Source of the DNA: Chitinophaga fulva
Lineage (GTDB): Bacteria; Bacteroidota; Bacteroidia; Chitinophagales; Chitinophagaceae
Reading direction: 5' to 3'
Assembly: GCF_012927205.1 (NCBI RefSeq)
Contig: NZ_JABBGC010000002.1
Coordinates: 186,001 to 250,000, forward strand
DNA: 64,000 bases
In this document: positions 1-9,184 of the stretch, in pieces
How the letters are laid out: every line of letters starts with the position of its first letter
Position numbering within the stretch: the stretch's first letter is position 1
Position numbers and translations under genes: made by a program
The notes under the pieces: generated by a model
Database searches by the model: none
What the model was told of the DNA's origin: nothing
The model's input: only the letters and a program-made list of their open reading frames with translations

Positions 1-2025
1 GCTATGCGCATCAACATCGTTGAGGTGGCTACCGGTAAAGTGACCAACGTGGACAAAGCTGTGCGTTATTCTGAAGGCTCTCTGCGTACATGGAAATGCA
101 GCTGGTCGTCTGATAGCCGCTGGCTGGCGTATAGCCGTGACTGCGATAACATGCACAACGCTGCATTCCTCTATAATGTTCCAGGTAATCAACGCCATCA
201 GGTGACTGCCGACTACTACGAAAGCAGCGATCCGGTATTTGATCCGGAAGGGAAATACCTGTACCTGTTCACCAACAGAACGTTCAAGCCCATTTACAGC
301 GATGTGGAAAATACATTCATCTATGCCAACACCACTAAGGTAGCGGCTATCAGTCTGCGTAAAGATGTGCCGCCGGTGATGTCTACGCAGAATGATGAAG
401 TAAAGGTGAGTAAAGATTCTGCACAATCATCTCCCCAAAAAGAGGATAAGAAGAAAGATGATAAAAAGAAAGGGGATGAAACCGCGAAGAACAACAACGA
501 AGTAAAAATAGATGTGGACAATATTGAATCCCGCTTATACCTGTTGCCGATGGAAGCTGGTAATTACTCCCGCCTTTGGGCTGTAAAAGGGAAAGTATTG
601 TATAACAATGGCCCTAATACCGGTGCTGGTGAAGGTCCGTCTACGCTTAAATACTTTGACCTGGAGAACAGGGAAGAGAAAGATATCATTAAAGACGCGG
701 GTCAATACCAGGTGTCTGCTGATGGCAAAAAAATCCTCGTGACCGGTGAGCGGTATGCAATCATCGATCTGGGCGCCAACCAAAAAGCAGACAAAAACCT
801 CCGCATCAACGAAATGACGATGCAGCTCGATCCGGTGCAGGAGTGGAAACAGCTGTTTACCGACGCATGGCGCATTGAACGCGATTTCTTCTATGACCCT
901 CATATGCATGGCGTTAACTGGAATGAGGTGAAGGAAAAATACGGCCGCATCCTCGAAGGCGCCCGCACCCGTGAAGAAGTAAATTTTGTGATCGGTGAAA
1001 TGATTGCAGAGCTAAACGCCTCTCATGCGTATATCTCCGGCGGCGACCTCGAAACACAGCGCCAGATGAGCGTAGGCTACCTCGGCGTTGACTGGGAAGC
1101 AGATGGTAAGTTCTATAAAATCAAACGTATTGTCCGTGGGGCTGATTGGGACGCGGAAGCCCGTTCCCCGCTGGATGAACCGGGCATCAACATTCCTGAA
1201 GGCACTTATATCCTGGCTGTCAATGGAGTACCGCTGACGACTGCGGCAGAACCATTTAATGCTTTTCAGGGCTTGTCCGGCAAAGCAGTGGAGCTTACTT
1301 ACAACAGCCGCCCTTCTTTTGACGGCGCTAAAACTGCAGTGGTGAAAGCCATGGGCAGCGAATATCGTCTGCGCCACCTGGCCTGGATAGAAAGCAACCG
1401 TAAACATGTTGCTGAAGCCACAAATAACCAGGTAGGCTATATCTTTGTGCCCAGCACAGGTATTGACGGGCAGGACGAACTGGTCCGCCAGTTTACGGCA
1501 CAATGGAATAAAGCAGCACTGGTCATCGACGAGCGTTTCAATAACGGTGGCCAGATCCCCGATCGTTTTATTGAAATCCTCAACCGCAAGCCGGTAGCAT
1601 ATTTCGCTACCCGCGACGGTGCGCCGATATCTACACCGCAAATTGGTAACTTCGGACCTAAGGTGATGCTCATCAATGGCTGGAGTGGTTCCGGCGGTGA
1701 TGCGTTCCCGGACTATTTCCGCAGAACAGGTCTGGGCAAACTGATCGGTACCCGCACCTGGGGCGGCCTTATCGGTTACTCCGGCGCACCTACCCTGATC
1801 GATGGCGGAGACATCACAGCGCCTTCCTTCCGTATGTTCTACCCGGATGGTACGTGGTTCCGTGAAGGCCATGGGGTAGACCCGGACATCCCGGTGGATG
1901 AGAACCTCGGTGATATGGCCAAAGGCATCGATCCGCAGCTGGAACGTGCCATCACAGAAATCAAGTCACTCTTGCAGACAAAGGGATATAAAGCCCCGGC
2001 GCTGCCACCATATGAAAACAGGTAA
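1..2025 (+). CDS. Tricorn-like S41 family peptidase, C-terminal part (5' end outside window)
   Basis: The reading frame is open from base 1, so the N-terminus lies outside the window; about 674 residues are visible. Order seen: end of a beta-propeller (WD40/PD40-like blades, with a SWSSDSRWLAYSR-type repeat near residue 37), a Lys/Asp-rich low-complexity linker (about 140-165), a helical core, a PDZ-like segment (about 370-450) and the S41 catalytic fold. The tricorn-type catalytic His is in NASHAYI (codon 342) and the nucleophile is the Ser of NGWSGSGGDAFP (codon 564). Tricorn-type peptidases degrade peptides; Bacteroidota homologues are usually exported, but the signal peptide cannot be seen here. 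A hairpin follows the stop codon. Confidence 0.9.
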   Translation, partial: AMRINIVEVATGKVTNVDKAVRYSEGSLRTWKCSWSSDSRWLAYSRDCDNMHNAAFLYNVPGNQRHQVTADYYESSDPVFDPEGKYLYLFTNRTFKPIYSDVENTFIYANTTKVAAISLRKDVPPVMSTQNDEVKVSKDSAQSSPQKEDKKKDDKKKGDETAKNNNEVKIDVDNIESRLYLLPMEAGNYSRLWAVKGKVLYNNGPNTGAGEGPSTLKYFDLENREEKDIIKDAGQYQVSADGKKILVTGERYAIIDLGANQKADKNLRINEMTMQLDPVQEWKQLFTDAWRIERDFFYDPHMHGVNWNEVKEKYGRILEGARTREEVNFVIGEMIAELNASHAYISGGDLETQRQMSVGYLGVDWEADGKFYKIKRIVRGADWDAEARSPLDEPGINIPEGTYILAVNGVPLTTAAEPFNAFQGLSGKAVELTYNSRPSFDGAKTAVVKAMGSEYRLRHLAWIESNRKHVAEATNNQVGYIFVPSTGIDGQDELVRQFTAQWNKAALVIDERFNNGGQIPDRFIEILNRKPVAYFATRDGAPISTPQIGNFGPKVMLINGWSGSGGDAFPDYFRRTGLGKLIGTRTWGGLIGYSGAPTLIDGGDITAPSFRMFYPDGTWFREGHGVDPDIPVDENLGDMAKGIDPQLERAITEIKSLLQTKGYKAPALPPYENR

Positions 2026-2050
2026 CGTATATCATTAACCGTTATATTGT

Positions 2051-2090
2051 CAGCCCGTTTGGTACCCGTACCGAACGGGCTGATACTTTT
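2051..2090 (+). terminator. Intrinsic terminator after the S41 peptidase
   Basis: A 15-bp stem (2051-2065 pairing with 2068-2082, one G-T wobble, 2-nt loop) is followed by ATACTTTT. The T-run is short, so termination may be partial, and the next gene starts 13 bp further on. Confidence 0.6.
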
Positions 2091-2102
2091 AAAACTGTCC
2101 AC

Positions 2103-3281
2103 ATGAACACAACTTCTCCTTACAGGGTAGCTTCCATTGACGTGCTGCGTGGCCTGGTGATGGTGATCATGGCGCTGGACCATACCCGCGATTTTTTCCA
2201 TCGTACGGCCATGACGGCAGACCCGTTAAACCCGGCCACCACTACCACGATGCTGTATTTTACCCGTTGGATCACACACTTCTGCGCACCGACTTTTGTT
2301 TTCCTCTCAGGCGTTTCCGCTTTCCTGGCGGCGCAGAAGAAAACAAAGCAGGAAGCGGCCCTCTTTCTGATCAAAAGAGGACTGTGGCTGGTAGTGGTGG
2401 AAGTGACGGTGATCACACTGGGACTTACTTTTAACCCCTTCTTCAACTTTGTGATACTGCAGGTGATATGGGCTATCGGATGGAGCATGGTAATACTGGG
2501 ACTGCTCAGCTGGTGGTCGTGGCATGCAGTACTGGTAGCCGGTTTGCTGCTGTTCTTTGGGCATAACGTGGTGGACTATATGAAGTTGCCCGCAGAAGGA
2601 CCGGCATCTGTCATGTGGTTGCTGCTGTTTACTTCCCGGGGAGGAATCGTGCCGCTCAATGCCACCCATTTGATAGGTGCGTTCTACGCTATCTTACCAT
2701 GGACGGGCATCATGTTGCTGGGCTATTGTATGGGCCGGTGGTTCACCCGCGATTTCCCTGTAGAGAAAAGAAAACAACGGCTGATCATCACCGGCACAGC
2801 ACTGATAGCCATGTTTGTATTGCTGCGATGGGCAAATGGATACGGTAACCCTGTTCCCCGTAAAATATATCCCGATCTCTGGTCCAACGTATTATCGTTT
2901 CTGGATGCCAGCAAATACCCGCCTTCCCTGCAATTCGCCGGGATGACCCTCGGGCCTGCCTTGCTGGCGCTGGCCGCATTTGAAAAGCTGCAACAGGCAA
3001 AGAACAGCGTACTGGCCATTTATGGGCGGGTACCATTTTTCTATTATGTGTTACATTTTTACCTGCTGCACATAGTGTTGGCCATTGCATTTTTCGTGGC
3101 TGGGTACCATCCGGCACAGATAGTGCAGATACCTTTCTGGTTCAGGCCTGCCGATTTCGGATATGCGTTGCCGGGAGTATACCTGGTATGGGCTGCAGTA
3201 GTGTTGGCGTTGTATAGGCCTTGCCGTTGGTTTGACCGCTATCGGGCCACACACCGGCAATGGTGGTTGAGTTATTTGTAG
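2103..3281 (+). CDS. DUF1624 / heparan-alpha-glucosaminide acetyltransferase-like membrane protein
   Basis: A 392-residue protein with about ten hydrophobic segments. The N-terminus has the family signature RVASIDVLRGLVMVIMALDH, in which the SxDxxRG and DH positions are the conserved ones. The family comprises inner-membrane acyltransferase-like proteins related to lysosomal HGSNAT; the substrate in Bacteroidota is generally not established. The ATG lies just after the hairpin behind the S41 gene and no ribosome-binding site is evident. The fold and location are well supported; the reaction is inferred from the family only. Confidence 0.8.
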   Translation: MNTTSPYRVASIDVLRGLVMVIMALDHTRDFFHRTAMTADPLNPATTTTMLYFTRWITHFCAPTFVFLSGVSAFLAAQKKTKQEAALFLIKRGLWLVVVEVTVITLGLTFNPFFNFVILQVIWAIGWSMVILGLLSWWSWHAVLVAGLLLFFGHNVVDYMKLPAEGPASVMWLLLFTSRGGIVPLNATHLIGAFYAILPWTGIMLLGYCMGRWFTRDFPVEKRKQRLIITGTALIAMFVLLRWANGYGNPVPRKIYPDLWSNVLSFLDASKYPPSLQFAGMTLGPALLALAAFEKLQQAKNSVLAIYGRVPFFYYVLHFYLLHIVLAIAFFVAGYHPAQIVQIPFWFRPADFGYALPGVYLVWAAVVLALYRPCRWFDRYRATHRQWWLSYL

Positions 3282-3319
3282 GGGTTGATGAAAGGAGAGC
3301 GGAAGTGTGCGATCAGGCG

Positions 3320-3670
3320 TCAGGCAGGGTTGCTGCGTGCACGTAGCCTGAACGCTGTGATGATAGGGAGTAACAGCAGTAATATCAGGTAACCGACAGG
3401 TTTGTGATGATACACGCCCTGTATCAGCCGTGCTATGCCTAGCAGGAGGCAAAAAACGTTGACCTGGCTGGCCAGATGGGGATACTGGCGCCGTAGCAGG
3501 AGGATGTTGCCCAGCGTGGCCAGTATCAGCAGGCTATAAAAACCAAGGAACTGTTTTCCTGCCAGGTGAAAAGGATTTAGGTGGTGGTAGGAGAAATGCA
3601 GGAAGATAAGGATGGCCGCGCCGCTGGCTGCCAGTAGGATGTAGCTGGTTTGTTTTGAGATGGTCCGCAT
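3320..3670 (-). CDS. Small four-helix membrane protein, function unknown
   Basis: A 116-residue protein with four evident hydrophobic segments (about residues 10-30, 38-56, 70-90 and 94-110) and a positively charged C-terminus (RLRARSN). I do not recognise a family. It faces the DUF1624 gene convergently with 38 bp between stops, and its start lies 43 bp from the end of the next minus-strand gene, so it may be cotranscribed with it. Codon use looks like that of its neighbours. Confidence 0.6.
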   Translation of the reverse strand: MRTISKQTSYILLAASGAAILIFLHFSYHHLNPFHLAGKQFLGFYSLLILATLGNILLLRRQYPHLASQVNVFCLLLGIARLIQGVYHHKPVGYLILLLLLPIITAFRLRARSNPA

Positions 3671-3713
3671 AAGTCATTTGTTTTAACATGAATGAATGTT
3701 TACAGGTGATGGC

Positions 3714-4451
3714 TCAGCCGCCGCAACCTCCGCATCCACCTCCGCATCCGCCGCCACAGCTGCTTCCACAACTGCTTCCGCAGGAACTGCCGCTGCTGCA
3801 GGAGCTGCCGGAGGAACCGTCGCCGCTTTGGCCTTTGCTGGTTTGGCGGGTGGTACGATAAGCGAGAAGGGCGAGTACGATGAGCCCAAATACTGTTTCG
3901 CCGGGAGTACAGCCCGTCAATAGAAGACTAAGGAGTAAAAGAAGAGGCAGTAATCGTGGAAAGAAACGGGAGCGGAGACTTTTTCGTGGAGAACGTGGGG
4001 TATTGTGCCAGATGTCGGTAGGGGGACTTTCGCCGAAAACGGTCTGATACAACCGGAGGGTTTCCTGGAACCAATCGTGGTGCCTGGCCTGTTCCGGTGG
4101 CCCGCCTTTGGATGGATGATGGTGTAATTTCCGGCCGAGGACCTTTGTACAGAAATCTTCCCAGTAATTCTCGGTGTAAAGCAGGTGTTTGTGCCATACC
4201 TGGTCAATCACATACGAGGGCGAAGCGCCGGTGGGGGAGATACAGCAGAGGTAAACAAATCTCCGGTATTCTGTAATGGCCCTGCTGGTGAAGTGTTCGT
4301 TCCAGTCGTTTTCCCGGGCCAGTTTTCGCGAGAAGGGAAGCGCTGCGGTGGGATCATCTAACTGAAACGCTGTAATCCCCTGCCAAAGCGGGTCTTGTCT
4401 GAATGTTGTCCCTTCGCGGATACGGGGTGTGATACTTGTGATGGTTGTCAT
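3714..4451 (-). CDS. Glycine-rich-domain (DUF1399-like) protein with membrane hairpin and Cys/Gly tail
   Basis: A 245-residue protein in three parts. Residues about 1-160 resemble the plant/bacterial glycine-rich domain family (DUF1399-like), with YRRFVYL, a VDQVWHKHLLYTENYW motif and His-rich surroundings. Residues about 172-205 are two hydrophobic stretches separated by LLLTGCTPGE, which could be a membrane hairpin. The last ~33 residues are almost only Gly, Ser and Cys, with seven Cys at regular spacing. Function is unknown; similar Cys/Gly tails occur in bacterial proteins next to TIGR04222-type membrane proteins. The tail might bind metal or be lipidated, but that is inference. Confidence 0.65.
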   Translation of the reverse strand: MTTITSITPRIREGTTFRQDPLWQGITAFQLDDPTAALPFSRKLARENDWNEHFTSRAITEYRRFVYLCCISPTGASPSYVIDQVWHKHLLYTENYWEDFCTKVLGRKLHHHPSKGGPPEQARHHDWFQETLRLYQTVFGESPPTDIWHNTPRSPRKSLRSRFFPRLLPLLLLLSLLLTGCTPGETVFGLIVLALLAYRTTRQTSKGQSGDGSSGSSCSSGSSCGSSCGSSCGGGCGGGCGGCGG

Positions 4452-4552
4452 ATGTTCGTTTTTTATTTGAAAGTAAATTCGCTTTTTGGGATAATACCGG
4501 AATCTTCTGTTTATCTTACAGTGTCTTTTTTCCGTCTTAAAATCGTATTATT

Positions 4553-5446
4553 ATGACTAGGGAAGAGCTGGTTAACCTGGAACGCCTGATGAATTATATC
4601 TCCTGGCATTTCCTCCGTAAAAAAGAATGGAAGGACGTCTCCAAAGCAGAGTGGGCGTATGTGGCAGGGGAGTTTAATACCCTGTTGGACAAACAACGGA
4701 AGCAGAAAAAACTGTCAGTGGCGCCCCTTACTTTCGGGCACAATTATTTCTACGAACACCTGATCATCAAAAAACTAAAACCGTGGAAGAGCCGGACTGC
4801 CGTGGCAGCTATCAGCAGCCCCAACTTCTCCCGGTTAAATACTATCGCTAACGCATTGGGCTATACGAATTACATCGATTTTATCAATACCGCTACAGAA
4901 GGTTTTCCTTTCCATGAACTAAAAATCAATATCCCGCTGGCGCCGGTCAACCATAAGCTGCTGGAGCACCTCGTAGGCTACTGGTACTGCTACAACCGCA
5001 ACCTGCCCATGCATGACCAGGACGAGGGAGACCGTATCTGGCGTTCTTCCCTGGAGATATACCGCTCAGGCGATGAATACCTGGTGGAGCGCACCGGCCG
5101 CGACAACCACATGTATTATGGCAAAATCACGTCTTTTGCCAATTATCTTTTTATCATCATGAACAGTACTACTTTCATCCGCCAGCGCCATTTTGTGGGC
5201 CGGCTGAAAGATGTGGAAGATAAAATGAAACGCCCCGGCTTTCAGGTCAACGAGCTTTCTTTCATCAGCACCTGCGTGAGCTTCACAGAAGAGCCCATTG
5301 CGCTCTACGAAATTTTCGACCGTGTGCATCATGCCCGCGATTTTGAAAAAGCATCGATAGACCTGCCCTTCGATAGTCCATTACTGCCGTCTCGTATCAT
5401 GACACACTTGAAAGATGTGCGTGAAAACCGCATCATGGAGCACTAA
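4553..5446 (+). CDS. Conserved-looking protein of unknown function
   Basis: A 297-residue soluble protein without signal peptide or membrane segment. I do not recognise a family. The first ~120 residues are helical and basic and include a stretch (LNTIANALGYTNYIDFIN) of the kind seen near helix-turn-helix-like or helical-repeat regions. The C-terminal ~170 residues are mixed alpha/beta, with a WYCYNRN motif and many aromatic residues. It stands alone, divergent from the glycine-rich-domain gene, with 101 bp between starts. Real coding is supported by its length and even composition. Confidence 0.65.
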   Translation: MTREELVNLERLMNYISWHFLRKKEWKDVSKAEWAYVAGEFNTLLDKQRKQKKLSVAPLTFGHNYFYEHLIIKKLKPWKSRTAVAAISSPNFSRLNTIANALGYTNYIDFINTATEGFPFHELKINIPLAPVNHKLLEHLVGYWYCYNRNLPMHDQDEGDRIWRSSLEIYRSGDEYLVERTGRDNHMYYGKITSFANYLFIIMNSTTFIRQRHFVGRLKDVEDKMKRPGFQVNELSFISTCVSFTEEPIALYEIFDRVHHARDFEKASIDLPFDSPLLPSRIMTHLKDVRENRIMEH

Positions 5447-5595
5447 TCCGTAATTGACAGAGTGTTCGTAAATGGACAACGCCTGTTTTAAAACCGTACA
5501 TTTATCTTGAAATACGAAAGTTAATGAATTGATTATCAGGTTGTAAAAACATGGCATTGTCTTTTTGCTGCAAAGGGTAAACATCCAATTGTTCA

Positions 5596-8016
5596 ATGAT
5601 CAGGAACTACTTTAAAATCGCTGTCAGGAACCTTGCGCGCAGCAAGGGATATGCCGCCATTAATATTTTCGGGCTGGCAGTGGCGCTGGCCACCTGTCTG
5701 CTGATTACGCTTTTTGTGATGGACGAGTTGAGTTATGACCGGTACAATCAGAAAGCAGACCGCATCTACCGTGTAAATGCGGACTTTCTCGTGAACGGCA
5801 ACGCCTTTCGCGAGCGATATACACCGGCGCAGATGGGCGCTACCATGGTGAAAGATTTCCCGGGCATCGAAAATTATGTGCGGCTGCGTGGTTTCGGTGA
5901 ACGCTCCGTTCTGATCAAAAAGGGTAATGAAACCCTCATGGAGCATAATGCAGGCTTCGCTGATTCTACGCTGTTTGATGTTTTTACGCTACCGATGATT
6001 GCCGGTGATCCTAAAACAGCGCTTACCCGGCCTTATACAATGGTCATCTCCGAAAAGATGGCAGAGAAATATTTCGGTAAAACAGAAGCGGCTATTGGTA
6101 AGATTTTGCACGTTAATAATACTGATGATTACATGGTGACCGGCGTTATTCAAAACATGCCGGCTGCGTCGCACATGCACTTCGATTTTATCAAATCCAT
6201 GGCCAGTCTGGAAGACAGCCGTAACACCGCCTGGATGGCTGATAACTACGACACTTACCTGCTGGTAAGGCCAGGCATCAGTGAAGCCATGCTGCTCAGT
6301 TACCTGAAAACGCTGACCAAAAACTATATGGACGAGTCGCTGAAAAAAATGGTAGGTAGCAGTATTGATGAACTGGAACGAAGCGGCAGCCATTTTCGCT
6401 ATGATGTATTGCCGCTGACCAAAATACACCTGCATTCCCCATTCACCAACGAGGTGGAGCCGGGCGGCAATATCCAATACGTATATATATTCGCGGTAGT
6501 CACCGTATTTATTTTGCTGATTGCCTGCGTTAATTTTATGAACCTCTCCACCGCCCGCTCTGCCGGCCGTTCAAGGGAGGTAGGCGTGCGTAAGGTACTG
6601 GGCTCGCAACGTATCAATCTCATTACACAGTTCCTGACAGAATCTATGCTGACAACGTTGATCGCTGCGTTGGTGGCGATCGTGCTGGCTTTGCTGCTGT
6701 TGCCTTATCTCAACCAGGTAGCGGGCAAATCCATCGGGTGGGAGATGCTGCTCAATAAATGGCTGCTGCTGGGCATGCTGGTCACCATTTTTGTGGTGGG
6801 GTTGCTGGCGGGTAGTTACCCGGCTTTCTTCCTCTCGTCATTTGAACCGATGCAGGTGCTGAAAGGTAAACTGGCCACCGGTTTCCGGGGAGGATGGCTG
6901 CGCAACAGCCTCGTGGTTTTCCAGTTTTCCACCGCCGTGATGCTGATTGTGGGTACGCTGGTTATTTACAGTCAGCTGAATTATATCCGTAATAAAAAAC
7001 TGGGCTATAGCCGGGACCAGGTAGCGGTACTGAAAAATACAGCGTCGCTCTGGATACATGCCGAAGCCTTCAAAGAGGAGGTGCTGAAACTGCCAGGAGT
7101 ACAAGCCGGTACCATGACCGACGTACTGCCGGTATCCACTATCATGAACACCAGCATTTTTTCCCGGGATGCGGCTGGCAGCGCGGGCCAGGTAAGTGGT
7201 TTGTTTGAATGGAATGTGGACGCAGACTATGTGAAAACGCTTGGGATGCAGATAGCCAAAGGCCGGGATTTTTCACCGGATATCCCCACCGATAGCAGTG
7301 CCCTGCTAATCAATGAAACAGCGGCCAAATTGTTGGGTTATGGTGACCTGAATGACCGTTTCCTGTATGCCAATAATGAAGGACGTAAACCGCTGCGGAT
7401 CATTGGCATTGTAAAAGACTTCAACAGTGGTACCCTCCATACTAAAATACCGCCTATTGTAATGCGGTTGTCTAAGCGTCCGGACATGATGGCCTTCCGC
7501 ATCCATACCGGCGATATCCCGGCACTGATCCGTAAAATAGAAGGCAAATACCATAGTGTGGCCGGTATGGAAGGCCAGCCTTTTCAGTATACCTTCCTGG
7601 ACGATGATTTCAGTCGCCTGTATGCGGCCGACCAGCGTACGGGCAAGATATTCATTTCTTTTACCTGCTTCGCTATCCTGATTTCCTGCCTGGGTTTATT
7701 CGGCCTGGTGACCTACGCTGCAGAGCAGCGTACCAAGGAGATCAGCATCCGCAAGGTGATGGGCGCCAGCGTGACCAGCATCGTTGCACTGCTGTCCCGT
7801 GACTTCCTGAAGCTGGTGTCTGTTGCTATCGTAGTGGCGTCACCGTTGGCCTGGTGGATCATGGACCGCTGGCTGCAGGATTTTGCCTACCGTATCAGTA
7901 TCGGATGGTGGGTATTTGCCGTCACGGCCTCCCTGGCAATTCTCATTACCATCGTTACCATATGCCTCCAGGCAATAAAGGCGGCAAGGGCTAACCCGGT
8001 GGTGGCGTTGCGTTAA
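5596..8016 (+). CDS. MacB/FtsX-type ABC transporter permease
   Basis: An 806-residue protein with the duplicated layout common in Bacteroidota: an N-terminal membrane segment (about 20-42), a large periplasmic MacB-PCD domain, an FtsX membrane domain (about 295-430), a second anchor (about 440-465), a second periplasmic domain and a final FtsX domain (about 680-800). RSREVGVRKVLGS and RTKEISIRKVMGAS mark the two FtsX domains. Such proteins work with a LolD/MacB-like ATPase in mechanotransmission or export across the envelope. No ATPase gene is adjacent, so the partner must be encoded elsewhere. A hydrolase gene follows after 21 bp and is probably cotranscribed. Confidence 0.9.
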   Translation: MIRNYFKIAVRNLARSKGYAAINIFGLAVALATCLLITLFVMDELSYDRYNQKADRIYRVNADFLVNGNAFRERYTPAQMGATMVKDFPGIENYVRLRGFGERSVLIKKGNETLMEHNAGFADSTLFDVFTLPMIAGDPKTALTRPYTMVISEKMAEKYFGKTEAAIGKILHVNNTDDYMVTGVIQNMPAASHMHFDFIKSMASLEDSRNTAWMADNYDTYLLVRPGISEAMLLSYLKTLTKNYMDESLKKMVGSSIDELERSGSHFRYDVLPLTKIHLHSPFTNEVEPGGNIQYVYIFAVVTVFILLIACVNFMNLSTARSAGRSREVGVRKVLGSQRINLITQFLTESMLTTLIAALVAIVLALLLLPYLNQVAGKSIGWEMLLNKWLLLGMLVTIFVVGLLAGSYPAFFLSSFEPMQVLKGKLATGFRGGWLRNSLVVFQFSTAVMLIVGTLVIYSQLNYIRNKKLGYSRDQVAVLKNTASLWIHAEAFKEEVLKLPGVQAGTMTDVLPVSTIMNTSIFSRDAAGSAGQVSGLFEWNVDADYVKTLGMQIAKGRDFSPDIPTDSSALLINETAAKLLGYGDLNDRFLYANNEGRKPLRIIGIVKDFNSGTLHTKIPPIVMRLSKRPDMMAFRIHTGDIPALIRKIEGKYHSVAGMEGQPFQYTFLDDDFSRLYAADQRTGKIFISFTCFAILISCLGLFGLVTYAAEQRTKEISIRKVMGASVTSIVALLSRDFLKLVSVAIVVASPLAWWIMDRWLQDFAYRISIGWWVFAVTASLAILITIVTICLQAIKAARANPVVALR

Positions 8017-8037
8017 TACTTTTCGTATATTAAGGGT

Positions 8038-9081
8038 ATGATGTTTCGCTTATACCGATGGGTCGGTTGTCTGCTTTTGTTATGGCTGACAACCGGCTTA
8101 TACGCACAACCCGTAACCCCGGCGGATTATCACCTGAACGCTTATACGCTGCACGATGCCGCGTTGGGGGATATCCGTTACTATATCTCTTCAGAAGGAA
8201 TTACCACCAAAAAACCACTGCTGTTACTACTGGATGGCTCAGGCCACCTGCCACTGACGTTGCTGGTGAAGGAACCGCGCCGGATGGAGGTGATGAACAC
8301 GTTCGACCCCGATCTGCTGAAGCTGGCCAACCGCTTTCATGTAGTGATGATCAGCAAACCCGGTGTGCCGTTCTGTGATACTATACAGGTGCAGCAGGAT
8401 ACGGTCACCATAGATGACGTGTACCGGTTGTTACCCATGCCCTATATCTATCGTCATAAAGGAGGCCTTGAATGGCGTGCCCAGGCGGCTGCCCGTGTGA
8501 TCGACGCCATTTGTGCGAAGTTCCCGGTAGATCCCGCCAGGGTGGCGGTGTATGGTTATTCGGAAGGAGCGCAGGTGGCGCCTAAAGTAGCGGTGCTCAA
8601 TAAAAAGGTGACCCATTGCGCCAGTATCTTCGGCAGTGGCCTCAATCAACTGTACGACTTCATTGCAGATGCCCGCCAGGAAGCGGTAAAAGGGCATATT
8701 TCCTACGCGGCCGCTCAACGGCGTGTTGATTCACTGTTACGGCTATTTGAAGATATCTACCAGCACCCGCAGGATACCCGGCAGGAGTGGGAGAGCAATA
8801 CCTGGCAGCGCTGGGCCAGTTACGGCGCGGAACCGCCGGTACAACAGTTCGCACAGCTCAATATTCCTTTGTTTGTGGTGGCGGGCATGCACGATACCAA
8901 TTCCCCGATCTACAGCCTCGATTACCTGCCGCTGGAGTTCCTGCGCCTCGGCAAAAAAAACCTGACCTATAAAGTATACCCCGTCGATCATTTTTTCCGG
9001 AACACAGCTGACCCCCACGATGCCACCGACTATAAGTCGCAAATGCTGAATGCCCTGCTGCAGTGGCTGAAAGTACGCTGA
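8038..9081 (+). CDS. Exported alpha/beta hydrolase (esterase-like)
   Basis: A 347-residue protein with an N-terminal signal peptide ending near LYAQP (about residue 24). The nucleophile elbow is GYSEGAQ. The likely acid and base are the Asp of GMHDTNSP and the His of YPVDHFFRN. The sequence around LLLLDGSG is a typical oxyanion-strand region. The substrate is unknown. It starts 21 bp after the ABC permease gene and so is likely in the same transcript. Two ATGs are in tandem (8038 and 8041); either could be used. Confidence 0.8.
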   Translation: MMFRLYRWVGCLLLLWLTTGLYAQPVTPADYHLNAYTLHDAALGDIRYYISSEGITTKKPLLLLLDGSGHLPLTLLVKEPRRMEVMNTFDPDLLKLANRFHVVMISKPGVPFCDTIQVQQDTVTIDDVYRLLPMPYIYRHKGGLEWRAQAAARVIDAICAKFPVDPARVAVYGYSEGAQVAPKVAVLNKKVTHCASIFGSGLNQLYDFIADARQEAVKGHISYAAAQRRVDSLLRLFEDIYQHPQDTRQEWESNTWQRWASYGAEPPVQQFAQLNIPLFVVAGMHDTNSPIYSLDYLPLEFLRLGKKNLTYKVYPVDHFFRNTADPHDATDYKSQMLNALLQWLKVR

Positions 9082-9134
9082 TGGAAAACCAGCCATCTTA
9101 TCTCCCGAAAAAAAATTGTGAGAAAAAACATAAG

Positions 9135-9152
9135 TAAGCGAATATTCACTTA
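9135..9152 (+). promoter_or_regulatory. Candidate TetR operator
   Basis: An 18-bp inverted repeat, TAAGcGAATATTCaCTTA, with only one unpaired base on each side of a perfect 8-bp core. It overlaps the start of the -7 box at 9151 and lies 33 bp before the TetR start, the usual place for an autoregulatory operator. Confidence 0.45.
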
Positions 9153-9158
9153 TTTTTG
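9151..9158 (+). promoter_or_regulatory. Promoter -7 box for the TetR-MFS pair
   Basis: TATTTTTG matches the Bacteroidota -7 consensus TAnnTTTG and lies 27 bp before the start codon. It overlaps the candidate operator at 9135-9152. Confidence 0.5.
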
Positions 9159-9184
9159 AATCCTCAAACGTTTGTAGAAAAATC

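Noticed and set aside
3696..3923. Ala/Thr/Ser-rich plus-strand frame
   Set aside because: It is the antisense of the Gly/Cys-rich tail of the minus-strand gene.
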